Source of the DNA: Paucimonas sp.
GTDB lineage: Bacteria; Pseudomonadota; Gammaproteobacteria; Burkholderiales; Burkholderiaceae_D
Length of the DNA stretch: 6,232 bases
Direction: 5' to 3'
Assembly (NCBI GenBank): GCA_029266815.1
Contig: JAQSWC010000177.1
Span: 1 to 6,232 of the forward strand
Part shown: in pieces, positions 6,047-6,232 of the stretch
Numbering within the stretch: position 1 is the first letter of the stretch
How the letters are laid out: the number at the start of each line of letters is the position of its first letter
Notes under the pieces: generated by a model
The model's input: only the letters and a program-made list of their open reading frames with translations
What the model was told of the DNA's origin: nothing
Databases searched by the model: none
Position numbers and translations under genes: made by a program

Positions 6047-6232
6047 ATGACTCTTACCGAACTCAAATACATTGTGGCCGTCGCGCGCGAAAAACATTTC
6101 GGGCGCGCCGCCGAAGCCTGCTTTGTCGCGCAACCCACGCTGTCGGTTGCCATCAAGAAGCTGGAAGACGAACTCGGCGTGGTGATTTTCGAGCGCGGCG
6201 GAACTGAAGTGTCGATGACACCGCTAGGCGCG
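6047..6232 (+). CDS. oxyR: OxyR-like LysR-family transcriptional regulator (N-terminal part, cut by window edge)
   Basis: OxyR senses hydrogen peroxide through a thiol switch and activates antioxidant genes such as catalase and peroxiredoxin genes. The first 62 codons are present and give a LysR-type winged helix-turn-helix. It starts MTLTELKYIVAVAREKHFG, followed by RAAEACFVAQPTLSVAIKKLE (20-40, helix-turn-helix) and DELGVVIFERGGTEVSMTPLG (41-61). The wording, especially HFGRAAEACFVAQPTLS and ELGVVIFER, is that of OxyR rather than CysB or generic LysR proteins. Its place after recG is common in Burkholderiales. No Shine-Dalgarno precedes the ATG; the leader (CACTCCTCACTC) is C/T-rich. The peroxide-sensing cysteines lie outside the window, so the OxyR assignment rests on the DNA-binding domain and the neighbourhood. 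Confidence 0.85.
   Translation, partial: MTLTELKYIVAVAREKHFGRAAEACFVAQPTLSVAIKKLEDELGVVIFERGGTEVSMTPLGA

Noticed and set aside
1..6232. Mobile elements, CRISPR arrays, tRNA/rRNA genes, or a new defence or metabolic cluster.
   Set aside because: No repeat arrays, transposase motifs, terminal repeats or RNA gene sequences were seen; apart from the hydrolase, the genes are standard housekeeping genes.

Overview
The window looks like ordinary chromosome from a betaproteobacterium. It is most likely from Burkholderiales, and the protein wording suggests an Oxalobacteraceae-like member; this is recalled family resemblance, not a database result. The supporting signs are a GC-rich sequence, the order queA-tgt-yajC-secD on the minus strand, and a divergent recG followed by an oxyR-type LysR gene on the plus strand.

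Minus-strand cluster, in order of transcription. A secreted alpha/beta hydrolase of the proline-iminopeptidase type (3780-2716) is followed after 12 nt by queA (2703-1678). After 48 nt comes tgt (1629-784), then yajC (714-385, GTG start) and the first 110 codons of secD, which runs off the left edge (330-1). QueA and Tgt act in queuosine modification of tRNA. YajC and SecD are inner-membrane accessory parts of the Sec translocon. A good extended -10 promoter just after tgt probably drives yajC-secD independently of the genes before it.

Plus strand. recG (3925-5994) encodes a full-length branch-migrating DNA helicase. After 52 nt, the first 62 codons of an oxyR-like regulator (6047-6232) run off the right edge. 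The 144-bp gap between recG and the hydrolase gene is a divergent promoter region. It contains a symmetric TACAATA that can be read as a -10 element on both strands.

The main anomaly is in tgt. The frame is open and both ends match bacterial Tgt closely, but it encodes 281 residues instead of about 375. The missing part is one internal block, equivalent to E. coli residues 40-133. It includes the TDSGGFQVFS motif and the catalytic Asp89. This is either a real in-frame deletion that should inactivate the enzyme or an assembly error. I see no phage, transposon, CRISPR, RNA gene or clearly new multi-gene system. The other items worth checking are the hydrolase gene placed before queA, the bidirectional -10, and a hairpin just ahead of secD.
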